Of a stretch of 64,000 nucleotides of DNA, positions 48,101 through 61,103 are shown piece by piece. Source of the DNA: Plotosus lineatus (taxonomy: Eukaryota; Chordata; Actinopteri; Siluriformes; Plotosidae); assembly GCA_024760905.1 (NCBI GenBank), contig CM045731.1, positions 52,986,501 through 53,050,500 on the forward strand, written 5' to 3'. Made by a program: the position numbers and the translations under genes. Within the stretch, counting starts at the first letter, position 1. Every line of letters starts with the position of its first letter. Under the pieces are notes generated by a model, which ran no database searches, was not told the origin of the DNA, and worked only from the letters and a program-made list of their open reading frames with translations.

Positions 48101-51100
48101 AGCTTACCCTTGGAACAGACTAAATTTGTTAGATGAGGTATCACTGTACTTGCAAGATATTCCAGATCGATCATGTACAGATTTATCACTTGTATGAATT
48201 TCTGTTAAAAGCAGTGCTTCTCAATTATTTTTTGTGGTGCCCCCTCTAGGAAGAAAAAAACATTTCACGCCCCCTCCTTCCCCGCAAGCGACTATAAAGA
48301 GTATTATTTGACTATAAAATTGTTAATAGTACACCTCTGCCGAACATTGTATCTTTATTAACATTAAAAACAAAAAAGAAAGAAATATACTTCAACTTAC
48401 AAGAAACAAAAACTTCATTAACATTGTTTTTTAATCTGTAACAGAAAAAATTTTAAGTGCACCAATGTGCCTGAAATTAAAAAAATACATCTTTATTTAA
48501 ACTCATTGACAGACACTCCCCGACTTACGTTCATCCGTTTTACGTTGTTTTTTTTTCGATTTTACGTTTTTTTCCAAAAAAAAGTTAAATTTTGAGTTTA
48601 GACTACCAACGTAGTACGCTGACGTAATGACGCAATGATGCAGCATTCATTGTTTACAAACTACAGACTGTGTGTGTGTGTGTGTGTGTGTATATACATA
48701 TATCAGTTATATAGCGTGTTACCCTTGTGTTAAGACGTCGTCACTGTGAGAACGCCACTGCCAACTACTGGAGTGGAGGTGCAATTACACTTAATTCTCA
48801 TACACTATTCCAGAAAAAGCATGCTCCCCAGGGTCATATGCGCTCCCCGGCATCACACCATCCCCCCTGCCCCCTCCCCGGCATCATATCGCGCCCCCTA
48901 AGGGGGACGTGCCCCGCTAATTGAGAAGCACTGGTTTAAAGGTACAGTGTGTAACATTTTAAATGTTCTATAAGTATATCTTCAATAAATATATTTTAAT
49001 TTATTTATAATTATTTTGAAAATAATTGTTTGGTTTTAGAAACCTAGAAATAAGTTGTTTATAATGCAGCCATGAGGTGGGGGGGGTGGGGGTGGGGGCA
49101 ATAACCAGTGTCTCTCCCCCTCATGCTGGTCCCAAGCCCGGATAAATGCAGAGGGTTGCGACAGTAAGGGCATCCGGCATAAAACTTCTGCCACATTTCT
49201 CATGCAAATGATTAAAACAAAATTCATACCGGATCGGTCGAGGCCCGGGTTAACAACGACCACCATCAGTGCTGTCAACCAACAGGGTGCTGATGGAAAT
49301 TGGACTACTGTTGGTCGAAGACGTCGAAGAAGGAGAGGTGGGAGGCGTGTCTGTAGGCGGAGAGAGAAGAGGAAATGCGTGAGTCTAGGACTGAGAGTAG
49401 GGACTTTGAATGTTGGAACTATGCAAGGAAAAGGTAGAGAGCTGGCTGACATGATGCAGAGGAGGAAGGTGGACATACTGTGTGTTCAGGAGACCAGGTG
49501 GAAAGGTAGCAAAGCTAGAAACTTAGGAGCAGGGTTTAAGCTATTTTATCACAGTGTGGATGGGAAGAGAAATGGAGTAGGAGTCATCTTGAAGGAGGAG
49601 TTTGTCAGGAATGTTCTAGAAGTGAAAAGAGTGTCAGACAGAGTGATGAGGCTCAAGATAGAAATCGAAGGCGTGATGGTCAATGTTATTAGTGCTTATG
49701 CCCCACAGGCAGGATGTGAGCTAGAAGAGAAGGAGAGATTCTGGAGTGAGTTAGATGAAGTGATGCAGAGTACCCCCAGAGGTGAAAGAGTGGTCATTGG
49801 TGCAGACTTCAATGGACATGTTGGTGCAGGCAACAGAGGGGACGAGGAAGTGATGGGCAGGTTTGGTATCCAGGACAGGAACAGAGAAGGACAGATGTTG
49901 ATCGATTTTGCAAAAAGGATGGAAATGGCTGTGGTGAATACTTTCTTCAAGAAGAAACAGGAGCATAGGGTGACTTATGAAAGCGGAGGTAGGAGCACAC
50001 AGGTAGACTACATCTTGTGTAGGCGATGTAATTTGAAGGAAGTCAGTGACTGCAAAGTAGTAGTGGGTGAGAGTGTTGCCAAACAGCATAGGATGGTGGT
50101 GTGCAGGTTGACGCTGATGGTGAGGAAGGTGAAAAAGGCAAAGGCAGAGCAGAAGACAAAATGGTGGAAGCTGAAAAAGGAAGAGTGTCGTGTTGTCTTC
50201 AAGGAGGAGTTGAAACAGGCTTTGGGTAGTCAGGAAGTGCTTCCAGATGACTGGACAACCACAGCCAATGTGATCAGGGAGACCGGTAGGAGAGTACTTG
50301 GTGTGTCCTCTGGAAACTTGGTGGTGGAATGAGGAAGTGCAAAAGAAGAGGTTAGCTAAGAAGAAGTGGGACACAGAGAGGACTGAAGAGAGTAAACAGG
50401 AGTACAGGGAGACACAGCGTAAGGCGAAGGAAGCGGTGTCAAAGGCCAAACAGAGGGCCTATGATGACTTGTATGATAGGTTGGACAGTAAGGAGGGAGA
50501 AAATGATTTATACAGGTTGGCACAGCAGAGAAATAGAGATGGGAAATACGTGCAGCAAGTTAGAGTGATAAAGGACATGGAGTATTGTATTGACTGATGA
50601 CAGAAGTGTGCTGGGAAGATGGAAAGAGTACTTTGAAGAGCTGATGAATGAGGAAAATGAGAGAGAGAAAAAGAGTAGAAGGGGTGACCTTTGAGGACCA
50701 GGAAGTAGCAAAGATTAGTAAGGGTGAAGTGAGGAGGGCATTGAAGAGGATGAAGAGTGGAAAGGCAGTTGGTCCTGATGACATACAGGTTGAGGTATGA
50801 AAGTGTCTAGGGGAGGGAGCAGTAGATTTTCTGACAAGAATATTCAACAAGGTCTTAGAAAGTAAGCAGATGCCAGAGGAATGGAGGAGAAGTGTGCTGG
50901 TGCCCATTTTTAAGAACAAGGGCGATGTACAGAGTTGTAGCAACTACAGAGGGATAAAGTTGATGAGCCATACAATAAAGTTATGGGAAAGAATAGTAGA
51001 AGCTAGACTAAGGGCAGAGGTCAGCATTTGTGAACAACAGTTTGGTTTCATGCCAAGAAAGAGCACCACAGATGCAGTGTTTGCTTTGAGGATGTTAATA

Positions 51101-53325
51101 GAGAAGTACGGAGAAGGTCAGAAGGAGCTGCATTGTGCCTTTGTGGATCTGGAGAAAGCATATGACAGGGTGCCGAGAGAAGAACTGTGGTATTGCATGA
51201 GGAAGTCTGGAGTGACAGAGAAGTATGTTAGAGTGGTGCAGGACATTTATGAGAGATGTAAGACAGTGGTGAGGTGTGCTGTCAGTGTGATAGAAGAGTT
51301 CAAGGTGGAGGTGGGACTGCATCAAGGGTCAGCTCTCAGCCGCTTCTTGTTTGCTATGGTGATGGACAGGCTGACAGACGAGGTTAGACAAGAATCTCCA
51401 TGGACTATGATGTTTGCAGATGACATTGTGATCTGTAGTGAGAGCAGAGAACAAGTGGAGGAAAATCTAGAGAGGTGGAGGTATGCCCTGGAAAGGAGGG
51501 GAATGAAGGTTAGTCTCAGTAAAACAGAATACATGTGTGTGAACGACAAGGACCCAAGAGGAACGATGAGGTTACAGGGGGCAGAGATCAAGAAGGTGGA
51601 GGATTTTAAGTACTTAGGCTCAACAATCCAGAGCAATGGAGAGTGTGGAAAAGAGGTGAAGAAGCGCGTGCAGTCAGGTTGGAATGGATGGAGAAAAGTG
51701 TCCGGTGTGATGTGTGATAGGAGAGTATCGGCAAGAAGGAAGGGAAAAGTGTACAAGACGGTGATGAGGCCTGCGATGTTGTATGGTTTAGAGACAGTGG
51801 CCCTGGGGAAAAGACAGGAGTCAGAGTTGGAGGTAGCAGAGATGAAAATGTTGAGGTTCTCTTTGGGAGTAACGAGGATGGATAGGATCAGGAATGAGTA
51901 CATCAGAGGGACAGCACATGTTAGATGTTTTGGAGACAAAGTCAGAGAGGCTCGATTGAGATGGTTTGGACATGTACAGAGGAGGGATAGTGAGTATATT
52001 GGTAGTAGGATGCTGAGGTTGGAACTACCAGGCAGAAGGCCGAGAGGAAGACCAAAGAGAAGATTTATGGATGTGGTTAAGGCGGACATGAAGGTCGTTG
52101 GAGTAAGAGTAGAAGATGCAGAGGATAGGGTGAGATGGAGGCAGATCATTTGCTGTGGAGACCCCTGAAGGGAACAGCCGAAAGGAAAAGAAGAAGAAGA
52201 AGAAATAAGTTGTTTATATCTACACATCCCTCTCAGGGAGGCCACCATGCTTTTACAGAAGTTTAAGCGTGACTAGGTGTCAACGTAGTCAGGAAAAAAA
52301 AAACAGTTGCTTGAAATCTGGAGTCTCACCACTGGATGTCATTAGATACCTCTAAAGCTTACATACAGTGCCTTTAAAGCAATACTGTACTTTAAGTGAT
52401 GCATATATAATAATATTTATCGAATGAACACCAGTCACTTTAAAAAATGTTAGTGTATAAACAAGATCATTCCTGATTTTTATTTTTTTGAATGGATGTT
52501 GCTTGAGTTGTTACTGCCTGTCACACTGATACTTCTGTATACTTTAAGAATACAACCTTTAACATACTACAGCATAGTGACATCTAGAAAGTTTCCATTC
52601 ATATATGTCAAATGGTGTATTGAGATGAAAGAATGGCTCTTGAGTGGCAGCTTTGACCTTTCCTGTCTCCTCCTTTTGTCCTTTTCGTTTCATACCTAAC
52701 TTCAGCTTTTATATCATCCTCTTCCTGCAACCACTCATTCCTGTTGTTTGTGTTGCTAGGACGCCATGGTAGTGATTCTGAAAAGCCTTTTTCCCGCCTG
52801 CCTGTTCAATATTATCGGGTTTGGCTCGACATTTAAACCACTCTTCACCACCAGTCAGAGTTATGATGAGGTATGGTATTTATCTCCAGCTACAACATAA
52901 ACAATAAACAAAATCTGATTTCATTATTATTTTTTACATTTTGTGTTAATTTTTTTTACCCCCACAAAAACAAAAGAAAAAAGAAGAGTCTAATGATGTT
53001 AATAATTCATGATTCCTGAAAAGGGCTCTGGTAATTTTCACTTTCATTCATAATTAACGATGTTGGCATTTTTGGATGAAGCATTTCTGTACAGCAGATG
53101 CAGGAGTTACAAAACTTCTAAATGTGATTATTACTTTTTAAAATGTCTGTCACTTTTTAAAATTTATTAATTCACTGACTTTTTTTAGGAATCACAAATA
53201 ATGACTGTGCAATAGAAGTGTAAGATTGTTTATTTTATCTGTACCCACAAGATATGAGCAGTTGTGCATTTCTGATTGGCTGCTTCACTGCTAGGATATC
53301 ACCCCATATACCGTTACCAGCTATC

Positions 53326-53389
<64 letters not shown>

Positions 53390-54415
53390 GGGCAATTGTG
53401 GAGCTAAGCTACATGCTAACCCTAGCTGGCTGTTACACTCATTCAAGATGTATTCCATATTTAAAAAGCAACAAATTATATTTTCCTCTCTGAAAATTAG
53501 ATATTGTTTTCCCCACTGAATTTGATTTTATGAGCCTGCTGTGAAGAACAAGCATCCAGTTATTGGCATCACTGGATGCAGGTGACTGGGGACGAGGCCA
53601 TCATGAACATTGTGCTGAATGTGAGCCAAGTAGCACTCATTTCATGAAAAAGAAACAACATTTGGAATAAAAGTGCCTCAATAAATAAATATTGTATTTG
53701 TAAAAGAATACAATGTTTTTGGTTTTTATGAATTAATCGCCCATCAAACACCCACTCCACTCTACCACCACCAAACATGACTTTATCAGCCCTGTGGGAG
53801 GAAAAGGACCCCAGTCTTCAGTGCCACTTGATGTCATGAACCAGGGAAAGAGGCCTAATATCTGCTTGTGCTTCAAATATTCTTATCAATATACTGTATA
53901 CATTTGGATTTAAACCTGCAGTGTATGTGTCTTTTACATAATTTTAAATAATAAAAAATTATCCGTTCCCCAAGCACAACTATATAATCTAAGTTGAGAA
54001 TTTAGGTTAGAAGGAGATGTCTGATGTCAGATATCTGTGTACAGAAAGCTTCACTATATTACACAGCTGTATATAATACAGTTGATGGTGGTATGATTTA
54101 GTAGCAAGAGAGTTGTTTTGTTTAATTTTAAATCAATAAGCTTAATGAACAATTCACATTTCTGCATCATAGGAAAGCGTAGGCACTGCGTGTGAATATA
54201 TAAAGAAGATTCAGGCGGACATGGGTGGCACCAACTTACTGGCTCCTTTAAATTGGATCTTGAGGCAACCATTACAGCGCGGTCATCCACGCCTGCTCTT
54301 CCTCCTCACCGATGGAGCCGTCACTAACACGGGAAAGGTCATTGAGCTGGTTCGCAGTCGTGCCAGGTTCATCAGGTAGCTTATGGAGTAATCTGAAGAA
54401 GATTATTTCCAGAAA

Positions 54416-54503
<88 letters not shown>

Positions 54504-57213
54504 TGTGTGTGTGTATGTGTGTGTGAGTAGGCTGTTGACATACTGTACTGTACATCTGTACATCGAATGTGTAAGATATACTATCATGGTATTGATGATT
54601 TTTGAGTGCACACTCGATATGCTAATTGTTGCACATTTTTTTGATTAAAGAATGAGATGTTTAAGCTTAGAACATGACTTGGATTATTGTCCTGTGTACG
54701 TGCCCCCACAGGAAACACAATCAGTCGACTGTATCACCAATGAAAAATAAAAATAGAAAACCAGCTTTATTATTAATAACAAAACAGAAACTCAAAAAAA
54801 GAGGCCCATACATCACTGCTCAGATGCACACAATAAAAAAACACAGTCAAACTCAGTTAGGCTGACAAATTTTTTTTTACTTGTCAAGCAAAACACCACC
54901 AAACACCAGAAACATGAAACATGAACTCGTTCAACGGATAATTAAATTAAGAAGTGATATAAATGAATACAGGAATCAGCTAGAAAAGGATGAAAAATCA
55001 GTGTTAACCTTTCCTTCTTTCACTCCAAAACAATGTCAGGAGATGGCGTGCAGTGATGGTCAAGGCCAGAGTACCATCAAGCTGTAACTGTTGTGCCTTT
55101 GAGCAGATCCCCTAACTCTCAACTACTGAATTGTATACAAAAAAGGATGAATGTAAGCTACTCCGGATAAGGGCATCTTCCAAATTCTATACATGAAAAT
55201 GCAGTATAAGTCATTTTTTTATTCATTTTCTGAACTGCTTGATTGTAATTATGGTCATGGAGAGGGTGGCGCCCATCTCAGTCCACTCTGGGAGAGGGCA
55301 GAGTACACCGTTTTTGCCAGGCCATCATAGGGCAGAAGTACACTCATTGCTATGCAGCTATTCTTGACGGAAGTCAGCAATGGTTCTTTTACATGAACCT
55401 CTCACCACAGTGAGAGTCATGGCCAGCCTTTGATGACACAGTTAGCTGCACTGGGGAGACAGTATAATTTATTTATTCCTGTAGGACTGAAGTTGATTTA
55501 GACTTGAAAGGAGCTACACTATGCTTATATAGCACCAGCCTCAGACAACTATCCGTAGAGATATATACTGCTCAGCAAAAAAACAAACAAACAAACAAAC
55601 AAACAAAAAAAACGCCGCATACTAAACTTTTCTTTGAGAGCCTTTTGTCTGGCTTAAAGCATGCAATCATCACTGAATTGCTTTAAGAAATTTAAGCAAC
55701 ATTACATTTATTTCCATCCAGTGTCAGGTTAATTTCTCATGAAGTCTTGAATTGATGAGGGGAAAAACTGAACCGCTCCATAAAGTCTTCTCCAGCACAT
55801 CCCAAAAACTTTCAATACGGTTAAGGCCAGGACTCTGGGGTGCCAATACATATGGGAAAATGATTCCTTATGCTCACTGAACCACTCTTTGATTATTTGA
55901 GTTTCCATTTTACATCCATTCCATCAGGGAAGAAAAAGTCTTTTAATATGATAACCTGTTCACTCAGTACATTCAGCCACATTAATGGTGCTGAACCTTG
56001 ACCGGACCAACTGGAGCAACAACGGCATGCAGATTACATGCTGTTATCAAGAATAGATGCTCTCTAAAAAATATTACAGTTACTTACTGACTCTCTATGG
56101 GTTCTGTGGCCTGGTGGTAGGGTGCTGGCTTACTGAGCCAAAGGTCAGATTATCAAGGGTATCAACATCTTTCCAACCAATTAGAATTCATAATCCATTA
56201 ACACCATCATGTGGTAGATATACATGCTTTTTCTGTTAGTGCTTTTGGAAGAAAAGCAACCAAAAGACCACAAGTGGATGTAATGTAATCGGTAATCAAA
56301 CCAGCTCCGCTGCTGTGCGTGCAAAATGGCCCGGGTCTATAATCCACTTCAGATTGAACTAAACAGGATGTTAGCATTATTCACATGCAGCTCTGTTCAC
56401 GCAGACAGCCGTCTGAGATTTGCAGCATAAATTGCAAATCTGTCTCCTGATACACAACATTTGATGCAATGTTTTATGCAAATTTTCATTATTATTTATT
56501 CATTCATCTAGTAAATTAGATTTCTTGAATCCTAAAGCACCGTTCTGGAACGAGTAAAGAAAACAGGGTGGTGTAATGTTTACCAAGTTCCTAGGTTGAA
56601 GTTCCAAGGCTCGGGCATTTCTATGTGGAGTTTGCATGTCCTCCCTGTGCTTGCATGGGTTTCCTCAGGGTGCTCCAGTTTCCTTCTACAGTCCAGACAC
56701 ATGTATATTAAGCTAAATGACTGTTCCAAATTGACTCTGGGTGTGACTGCAAGGAAAAATTGGATATATGTGTGTGTGTGTGTGTGTGTTGGGGCAATGC
56801 TCTGGCAAGCTGTTCAGGGTGTATCCCACCTGCATCTAGTGTCACATGAGATCCAGCTTCCCAGAGTGACTGATAACAGAAAAATAACATCACTTGTAAG
56901 TAAGAGCGATATGATATGATATGATATGTACTTTAGGATAACTGGGTGCTCCAAATTACTCCTAGGTGTGATTGTGAGTTTAAATGGATGTGTGAGTGTT
57001 GGCGCCATGATAATCTGGCATACTTCACTAGATAACGGTAACCCAATAGGATTAAACTGTATGGCAAATGAGTGAGCAGTGAGATGTTTTGTTAAGACAC
57101 TAAGATATTTTTCTCACAACAATGATATGTTTACCTTGTACTCTTATCAAAACAAGATGCTTTTGAAAAAAAGAAATTAAAAATAAAGAAAACAAGACAC
57201 TATTGCCGTACAA

Positions 57214-57271
<58 letters not shown>

Positions 57272-58326
57272 AAAATAAAAGGACAGGACAAAGACTTTCT
57301 ATTGAAACTCCATGTATCACTACAGATCTGTTTCGAGGGGTGGTGAAACCATCCTCTCTCTTCAGGTGATTATAGAAGATCTATAAGATATAATCTATAA
57401 GATTCTTCTATAATCACCTGAAGAGAGAGGATGGTTTCACCACCCCTCGAAACAGATCTGTAGTGATAAATGGAGTTTCAATAGAAAGTCTTTGTCCTGT
57501 CCTTTTATTTTTGTTTATTTGCTCTACCAAAAAGTATTGAGCACTCTCCTACGGAAGGATCTACTCAGAAAATCCTCTATATATATATATATATATACAG
57601 ACGCTCCCCGACTATCGTTTATAATTGGTTCCGGACGGCCGAACGTAAGTTGAAAGTGAACGTAAGTTGTTACAGTAACGTATGACGTATGACGTGTGAC
57701 GTATGACGCTCATACTGTACTATACATCCATAAATACCATTACCATATCTCATAAAACACCACTAAATCAATTATTATAAACATAACATTGTAAAATAAT
57801 ATCAAATATATCAAATAATATCAACATTAATTTCAAATAAGTCACCTATTTATACTGACTCACTTTACATGAAGCTTAAAACAGCCAATCAATGCTTAAA
57901 ATATGTGAGGTGCTCAACACCGAAAGTAGTTTACTTGCGAAAGTAGTGTACTTGCTGTGGGTATACGGACTTCCGGTCTTTCAAGTGCGCAAGGGTGCCG
58001 TTGAATTCGTTTAGAATACAGCCTGCACTGATGTGAATCACCAGCAGAGCGGAGAGTTCTTTTTCTTTTGTGGATTTGGGTTTTCATTCATTTTACAACT
58101 CTCTTTTTTTAACTGAGTATGCATGGTAGATTGCACCGATCCGAGCAGATAGTTAATTCATCTCTGTGTATGAGACTTGCACCCATGCTATTAGGCTTAC
58201 GCTTCTGACCAACCATGTTTGCTTCGGATTACAAAAGTCCGCAAAACAGTGTAAACACAAAGATCACAGAGACGACGTCGTAACACAAGGGTAATACGCT
58301 ATATATATATATATATACTGTATATA

Positions 58327-58374
<48 letters not shown>

Positions 58375-58897
58375 TGTATATATAACTGAACTGGGAAGAA
58401 GGAGGGGCATGTTCAGTCTGTTGTTTGTAAACAATGGACGCAGCATCATTACGTCATTGCATCATTACGTGAGCATACTACGTAGGTACGTCTAAATTCA
58501 AAATTTTACTTTTTTGAAATAAAAAGAAAAACGTAAAACGGATGAATGTAAGTCGGGCAGTGTCTGTATATATATATATATATATATATATGATTTTCTG
58601 AGTAGATCCTTCCGTAGGAGAGTGCTCAATACTTTTTGGTAGAGCAAATAAACAAAAATAAAAGGACAGGACAAAGACTTTCTATTGAAACTCCATTTAT
58701 CACTACAGATCTGTTTCGAGGGGTGGTGAAACCATCCTCTCTCTCAGGTGATTATAGAAGAATGTTCTTTAATCTATAAGTTCTATAATTCTTCTATAAT
58801 CACCTGAAGAGAGAGGATGGTTTCACCACCCCTCGAAACAGATCTGTAGTGATAAATGGAGTTTCAATAGAAAGTCTTTGTCCTGTCCTTTTATTTT

Positions 58898-58959
<62 letters not shown>

Positions 58960-61022
58960 ATATTGAGGAGGTTTTTCTTCATGCATGGCAGTAATGTACT
59001 TCAATCAACTTCCAGTTTTTGGGTAGACATCAAATACAGTAACTGCTGCTCTCCTAAATATAAAATGGACTGTTTTATTTATAGGTGCTACACATTCGGT
59101 ATAGGTCAAGGAGCTTGCAAGCGACTCATCCATAGCCTGGCGACAGTTTCCAGAGGTGCTGCTGTGTTCCTAGCAGAAGGAGAAAGACTTCAGCCTAAGG
59201 TTTTTCTCCACACTGACATGTTTATCCTGGTCTAAATGTCAATGCCTTTCAATTAATTCACGGAAATTGATTGGCATTTTAAAAAGGTGCTTTATTATAT
59301 ACAGAGAGGCATTAAGAACGCAACAAGCACAAATGTACAATATGTTGCATATAAAGTTTGAAAACAAATTTAAATATTTAAATGTGGAGTAGTGATCAGT
59401 TTCTCATGAGCAGAAGTGAATGTCCACATTAGCATGTGCACATATGCACAAATCTGACATCTTAACCACTCCTTGAGTAATCCACAAAGTGGAATGTGAA
59501 ACCAAAACATAGTTGTTTGTTGTCCAGTGGCACCTCTGGCGTTTAAAAAATCTGGTTAAAAAAAGTTTAAGTTTGTGAAAAGTGAAGATGCCACGACTGC
59601 TGTAAGCAAGCAGAGACCAGGCCCTGAGCATGCTGACTGCTGTTATGACTGCTGCAAGGGTAGTGGCATACTTTGGGATGCATCATTCAACTGTTGGACA
59701 TCTTCAGACATGCCACAAACATATGGGAATCCCCAAGACCAACCAAGACCTGGGCAGCCACATATGCGCAAGACCATCGTATTCTAGTGATGCCTCTGAG
59801 GGACCGTTTCAGTCCAGCAACACTGATGCTGACTGAGGTTTCAGATACTCGCCACAACCACATCAATGCTCATACATTGCACGGAAAGCTTAGGGAAGAA
59901 GGTGTCCGCTAGTACAGAGCACATGTTGGTACGGTCCTGACAGATTGCAGGCACCACTCGTTGAAATGTGTTTATGTACTGAGTCTATTCTTCATTTGTA
60001 TATTATTCAATTTATGATTGATTCGATTAAACATGATAATAAAATTATGAAATTATTTCAATGTTGCGTTTTCAAAACCTCTCAGTATAGTAATAATAGT
60101 ACTTCCACCCTGCAATGGTCTAGCGAGCTGTCCAGGGTGAACTCTACCACTACCCAGATTCGACTGAGATGGGTGCCAGCCTCCCTGCAACCTAATTAGG
60201 ATTAAGTGGTTCAGAAAATTAATGAATATTTAAAAATATTTGTTTATCCCATGATGAGATATGAACTGGTCTTGCATTTTTCCATTAATTTATAAATGAT
60301 GTAGATGATTAAATGCCTGAAGAAGTCCATGGCGCCTGTTCTGAGTGACATCTCCATCGAATGGCTCTATCCAGAGACTAAAGAAGTGCTGCTGTCTCCA
60401 CTAGGAACCACATACCTGTTTCCTGGTGACCGGTTGATTGGATACAGCGTAGTGTGTGACACAACACGATACCACTCCAACCCCAAGACTGTGAGTAAAC
60501 TTCAGTAGGGGTCTGTAGGCACAAGCAATGACTGGATGGATCGAAAAACTGGAATCAAACTTATAGGTTGCAAAGTATCTTCGCCATGTAGCATAGATAA
60601 TGCAAGCATTGACCTTCCTTGTAGTTGTTTTCCTATGGCCTTTGTTGTCTGGGAATAGGAAAAACCATGAGGGAGCTCTGGGTTTTCCACCAATGCTGGC
60701 CTCCCAATATGGACAAAAGGTTATGGACACTTGACCTATATGTCTTGACCTATATGTAGAATATCTTCATCTGTAACCTGATGTGTTACAATTCTCCTTC
60801 ACCAGAACTAAAAGCCTCAAACCTATTCTAGCATGACTGTCCCCCTGTCTAGATGAACTAGAATACTAACCACACTAGTTACTCCTGCCTGACATCAGTG
60901 CCTGACCTTAATAATGCTATTGTGGATGAATGATCACTAATTCCCACAGCCCAGTCCATCAACTTTTGTCTTTATAGTGTACTTAGGATAAAGTGGACAT
61001 GTTCACAGGCTGAGTGAAAGGC

Positions 61023-61103
<81 letters not shown>

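Larger units (their letters stand above)
49064..52201 (+). mobile_element. RTE-clade LINE, copy 3, full length
   Basis: The perfect 17-bp duplication gaaataagttgtttata at 49047-49063 and 52202-52218 fixes a 3138-bp element in vwa5b1 intron 7. It has a 5' leader (with the SINE-shared block), endonuclease, linker and RT, and ends with the tail gctgtggagacccctgaagg ... aaaggaaaag(AAG)n. Breaks: a frameshift with deletion near 50320, loss of frame near 50590, and a stop near 50799. It is the youngest-looking copy but not intact. Confidence 0.95.
57270..58899. mobile_element. nested palindrome with hammerhead ribozymes (Penelope-like terminal repeat or retrozyme)
   Basis: The left arm (57270-57574) and right arm (58592-58899) are inverted copies. 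Each arm consists of a palindrome (a ribozyme unit on each strand around a short AT-rich centre) plus a single-copy part (gctctaccaaaaagtattga ... ggatctactcag). (TA)n tracts flank both arms, and a pogo-type MITE occupies the centre. Hammerhead ribozymes are an established component of Penelope-like element repeats. No Penelope reverse transcriptase is present here, so the element is partial or non-autonomous. It lies in vwa5b1 intron 9. Confidence 0.75.
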
